The notes below the pieces were generated by a model. That model was given only the letters and a program-made list of their open reading frames with translations, did no database searches and was not told the DNA's origin. Shown here one piece after another: positions 6,336-7,800 of a stretch of 7,800 nucleotides of DNA. Each line of letters starts with the position of its first letter. Positions within the stretch are counted from its first letter, which is position 1. The translations under genes were made by a program, and so were the position numbers. The DNA is from Microbacteriaceae bacterium (GTDB taxonomy: Bacteria > Actinomycetota > Actinomycetes > Actinomycetales > Microbacteriaceae), in contig RFQD01000057.1 of the NCBI GenBank assembly GCA_009925875.1, forward strand, positions 1 through 7,800, in the 5' to 3' direction.

Positions 6336-6944
6336 AACTCGCCGGTTTCCCGATTTCTCGTCGATGCCGACGCGACCCAATGTTCTACTTACCAAAAGTT
6401 CCGCCGCGCGCAACGTCGTGCCACGCTCATCAGCGATTTGCTGATTGGATAACCCCTCCGCAATGAGTCGTAAGACGTCAACCTGATCTTGAGTCAATGT
6501 CAATAGTGGATTAGCTCCGGTGCGATCGTGTCGCGTGACGACACCCGGTGTTCCTCTCATGGCATCATCGACCACGCTAATCAAAGCATCGACATCGGAC
6601 AGTCTTTTTTTGTTGAGGAAGTGGGCGTCATCGGGGATGCTCGGGCCGTCAACCGTCCGGGGATCTTCTTTGATGGTCAAAAAAATTAGCGGCAACGTGG
6701 CAACGTCACGTCGGAGTCGTGTCGCCAACATGACGCCATTTGGGCCCGCTCCAAGATCAATATCGACGATGGCGCCGTCGGGATCATTGAGACGAAATAG
6801 TTTGACCGCATCGGTTGCCGTTCCCGCCGGAATGGTCACGAAACTCGCATCGTCAAGAGCGCGGCACACGAGCTCACGCATGAACGGCTCGTCCTCGACG
6901 ACGAGAATCTTTCGCGGACTCGTTGTCGGGTTCATGCGACCCAT
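6312..6944 (-). CDS. NarL/LuxR-family response regulator
   Basis: A 210-residue two-domain transcription regulator. The receiver domain (about 11-130) has the acidic pocket 'VVEDE' (15-19), a phosphoacceptor in 'AIVDIDLG' most likely at D61, the switch Thr in 'FLT' (T90), and the conserved Lys in 'FLNKK' (K112). The C-terminal LuxR-type helix-turn-helix (about 148-195) includes 'LTQDQVDVLRLIAEGLSNQQ' and a recognition region 'RAAELLVSRTLGRVGI' (179-194). This domain order is that of NarL-type regulators and pairs with HisKA_3 sensors such as the adjacent kinase. The two genes converge and overlap by 24 bases, so they are transcribed separately. The outermost ATG (6942-6944) is given. A second ATG (6933-6935, residue 4) may be the real start, because a TAACAT -10-like hexamer ends seven bases before it. 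It may regulate its own or the divergent rsmD-side promoter; that is inference. Confidence 0.9.
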   Translation of the reverse strand: MGRMNPTTSPRKILVVEDEPFMRELVCRALDDASFVTIPAGTATDAVKLFRLNDPDGAIVDIDLGAGPNGVMLATRLRRDVATLPLIFLTIKEDPRTVDGPSIPDDAHFLNKKRLSDVDALISVVDDAMRGTPGVVTRHDRTGANPLLTLTQDQVDVLRLIAEGLSNQQIADERGTTLRAAELLVSRTLGRVGIDEKSGNRRVLAARAFS

Positions 6945-6948
6945 GTTA
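6943..6948 (-). promoter_or_regulatory. Putative -10 element for the response regulator
   Basis: The minus-strand hexamer TAACAT (four of six matches to TATAAT) ends seven bases upstream of the second ATG of the regulator gene (6933-6935). If it is used, the transcript is leaderless and begins at that second ATG, and the first ATG at 6942-6944 would not be translated. No good -35 at the normal distance is seen. Confidence 0.28.
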
Positions 6949-6980
6949 GGTCTCTCACGCTGCCAAAAGCTCCGGCAATA

Positions 6981-6995
6981 TTCGGTCTAACCGAA
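6981..6995. promoter_or_regulatory. 15-base dyad, candidate operator between divergent genes
   Basis: TTCGGT and ACCGAA form a perfect 6-bp inverted repeat around the centre CTA. It lies in the 91-base region between the regulator gene (minus) and rsmD (plus), about 37 bases upstream of the regulator's first ATG and 40 bases upstream of rsmD. NarL/LuxR-type regulators bind short dyads, so autoregulation is possible, but a 6-bp repeat can arise by chance. Confidence 0.3.
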
Positions 6996-7023
6996 GTCCG
7001 GTCTCCCAAGTCGATTGCCACCC

Positions 7024-7029
7024 TAGGCT
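7024..7029 (+). promoter_or_regulatory. Putative -10 element for rsmD (near-leaderless start)
   Basis: TAGGCT fits TANNNT and ends six bases before the rsmD GTG. The six bases between (GGAGCC) also hold a GGAG that could act as a ribosome binding site if transcription begins further upstream, so the two readings compete. No clear -35 is seen. Confidence 0.28.
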
Positions 7030-7035
7030 GGAGCC

Positions 7036-7320
7036 GTGACGCGCATCATCGCCGGGTTTGCCGGCAGTCGAGAACTCGCGGTGCCCAAGTCGGGAACCAG
7101 ACCGACGAGTGACCGGGTGCGCGAAGCGATCTTCTCCGCTCTCGACGCACGCGACGCCATCATGGATGCCCGTGCACTCGACCTCTACGCCGGCTCGGGT
7201 GCGCTCGGCCTCGAGGCGCTCTCACGCGGGGCCCGCTCGGTGGTACTCGTGGAGAAGCACCCGAAGGCGGCGGAGATTGCCCGCAAGAACGCCGATCTCG
7301 TCTGCTCTGTTGGCAAGCTC
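7036..7320 (+). CDS. rsmD: 16S rRNA (guanine966-N2)-methyltransferase RsmD, 3'-truncated
   Basis: RsmD methylates G966 of 16S rRNA using S-adenosylmethionine during 30S assembly. The N-terminus 'TRIIAGFAGSRELAVP' (2-17) and 'TRPTSDRVREAIFSAL' (21-36) are RsmD signatures. 'DLYAGSGALGLEALSRGA' (49-66) is the S-adenosylmethionine-binding motif I, and 'VVLVEKHPKAAEIARKN' (69-85) is the following acidic strand and helix. The family is about 180-200 residues long, but recognisable sequence stops at about residue 95. The frame then runs on to a stop at 7354-7356 through sequence that reads as a DUF1501 gene on the other strand. The catalytic Asn/Asp-Pro-Pro-Tyr motif is therefore absent. The GTG at 7036 is chosen because it gives the canonical N-terminus; GGAG lies just upstream. 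In related genomes rsmD usually accompanies recG and coaD. Confidence 0.9.
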
Positions 7321-7325
7321 GCGCC
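7310..7325. other. Probable chimeric junction between two genomes
   Basis: To the left, the plus strand encodes RsmD up to about residue 95. To the right, the minus strand encodes a DUF1501 protein up to the CALAG of its conserved CALAGGG segment. Both homologies end within a few bases of 7320, and neither gene resumes. No insertion sequence, direct repeat or tRNA marks the site. A joining artefact of assembly or whole-genome amplification is the simplest explanation. Confidence 0.7.
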
Positions 7326-7800
7326 GGCGAGCGCACAGGAAAACACCGCCGGATGATGGTCGCGGCCGGTGTTTTCGTTGATCTTCGGCGTCCGGCCGAA
7401 CTCGGTCGCGAGCACCACGACAGTGGACGAAAGCAGGCCGCGCTCCTCGAGGTCTGCAAGCAGCGCCGCCATGCCCTGGTCGAGCTGCCCGGCCGCATCC
7501 GGCAGTTCCTCGAAGATCTCGCGGTGCATGTCCCACTTGCCCAGTTCCACCTCGACGCAGCGCACCCCGGCCTCGACGAGCCTGCGGGCGAGCAGGCAGC
7601 CCTGGCCGAACGTCGTGCTGCCATACCGCTCCCTGGTCTTCTCCGACTCCTTGGAGATGTCGAACGCCTCGAGATCGACGCTGCCGAGCAGCCGGACGGC
7701 ATCCTCGTACATCCGGTTGTACGCCTCCACCTGCCCACCGGCGTGGAGCCGCTGGAAGTCGCGATCGATCCGCTCGGCGAGGGCCAGCCGGCGCCGGAAG
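7323..7800 (-). CDS. DUF1501 domain protein (sulfatase-like), C-terminal half, broken at both ends
   Basis: About 159 codons are open from beyond the window end down to about 7323. The translation carries the DUF1501 landmarks 'QVEAYNRMYEDAV', 'FGQGCLLARRLVEAGVRCVE', 'GKWDMHREIFEELP' and 'ATEFGRTPKINENTGRDHHP'. It ends at 'FSCALAG', where members normally continue with more glycines and about 50 further residues. DUF1501 proteins are related to the alkaline phosphatase/sulfatase fold, are mostly about 400-480 residues long, are abundant in Planctomycetota and Verrucomicrobiota, and are often encoded beside DUF1549/DUF1553 cytochrome proteins. Their function is not established. Such a gene is unexpected in an actinobacterial core cluster, and this stretch looks more GC-rich than the kinase region. 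The in-frame ATG-like GTG at 7728-7730 is internal, not the start. Confidence 0.85.

Noticed and set aside
7185..7322. Continuation of the DUF1501 frame below 7323
   Set aside because: The frame stays open by chance across antisense rsmD; the translation there no longer resembles DUF1501.
7160..7738. Second long minus-strand frame over the DUF1501 region
   Set aside because: Arg/Ser-rich translation without motifs; the neighbouring frame carries the DUF1501 landmarks.

Overview
The window looks like a chromosomal stretch from an actinobacterium, most likely a Microbacteriaceae relative. The clues are the core-gene order (recG, coaD, yceD/DUF177, rpmF, rnc), the cysteine-free L32 protein, GTG starts, and several start codons with a TANNNT -10-like hexamer 6-7 bases upstream and little Shine-Dalgarno signal. 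The last ~480 bases look as if they come from a different, Planctomycetota/Verrucomicrobiota-like genome.

Layout. From about 4377 down to 1, the minus strand carries a tight housekeeping cluster: recG (DNA branch-migration helicase), coaD (coenzyme A synthesis), an RraA-family aldolase-like gene, yceD/DUF177, rpmF (ribosomal protein L32) and the 5' end of rnc (RNase III). Gaps are 1 to 31 bases, so most or all of it is probably co-transcribed. The yceD-rpmF-rnc end serves ribosome and rRNA maturation.

From 4378 to 4613 is a divergent intergenic region. It holds a short plus-strand ORF whose C-terminus resembles the membrane tail of a sortase-anchored surface protein, followed at once by a perfect 16-bp hairpin. 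From 4614 to 6944 lies a two-component pair in tail-to-tail orientation with overlapping 3' ends: a seven-helix membrane histidine kinase on plus and a NarL/LuxR-type response regulator on minus. The kinase has a recognisable phosphoacceptor helix and N box but no canonical G1 box.

rsmD (16S rRNA methyltransferase) starts at 7036 on plus, divergent from the regulator across a 91-base intergenic region with a 15-base dyad. After about 95 codons its homology stops abruptly near 7320. From there to the end the minus strand encodes the C-terminal half of a DUF1501 (sulfatase-like) protein, itself cut off at the same point. Two unrelated genes broken at one position, in opposite strands, point to an assembly or amplification chimera more than to a natural insertion.

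No tRNA, rRNA, CRISPR array, insertion sequence or phage gene was seen. No convincing new defence or mobile system was found; the most unusual intact part is the kinase/regulator pair.
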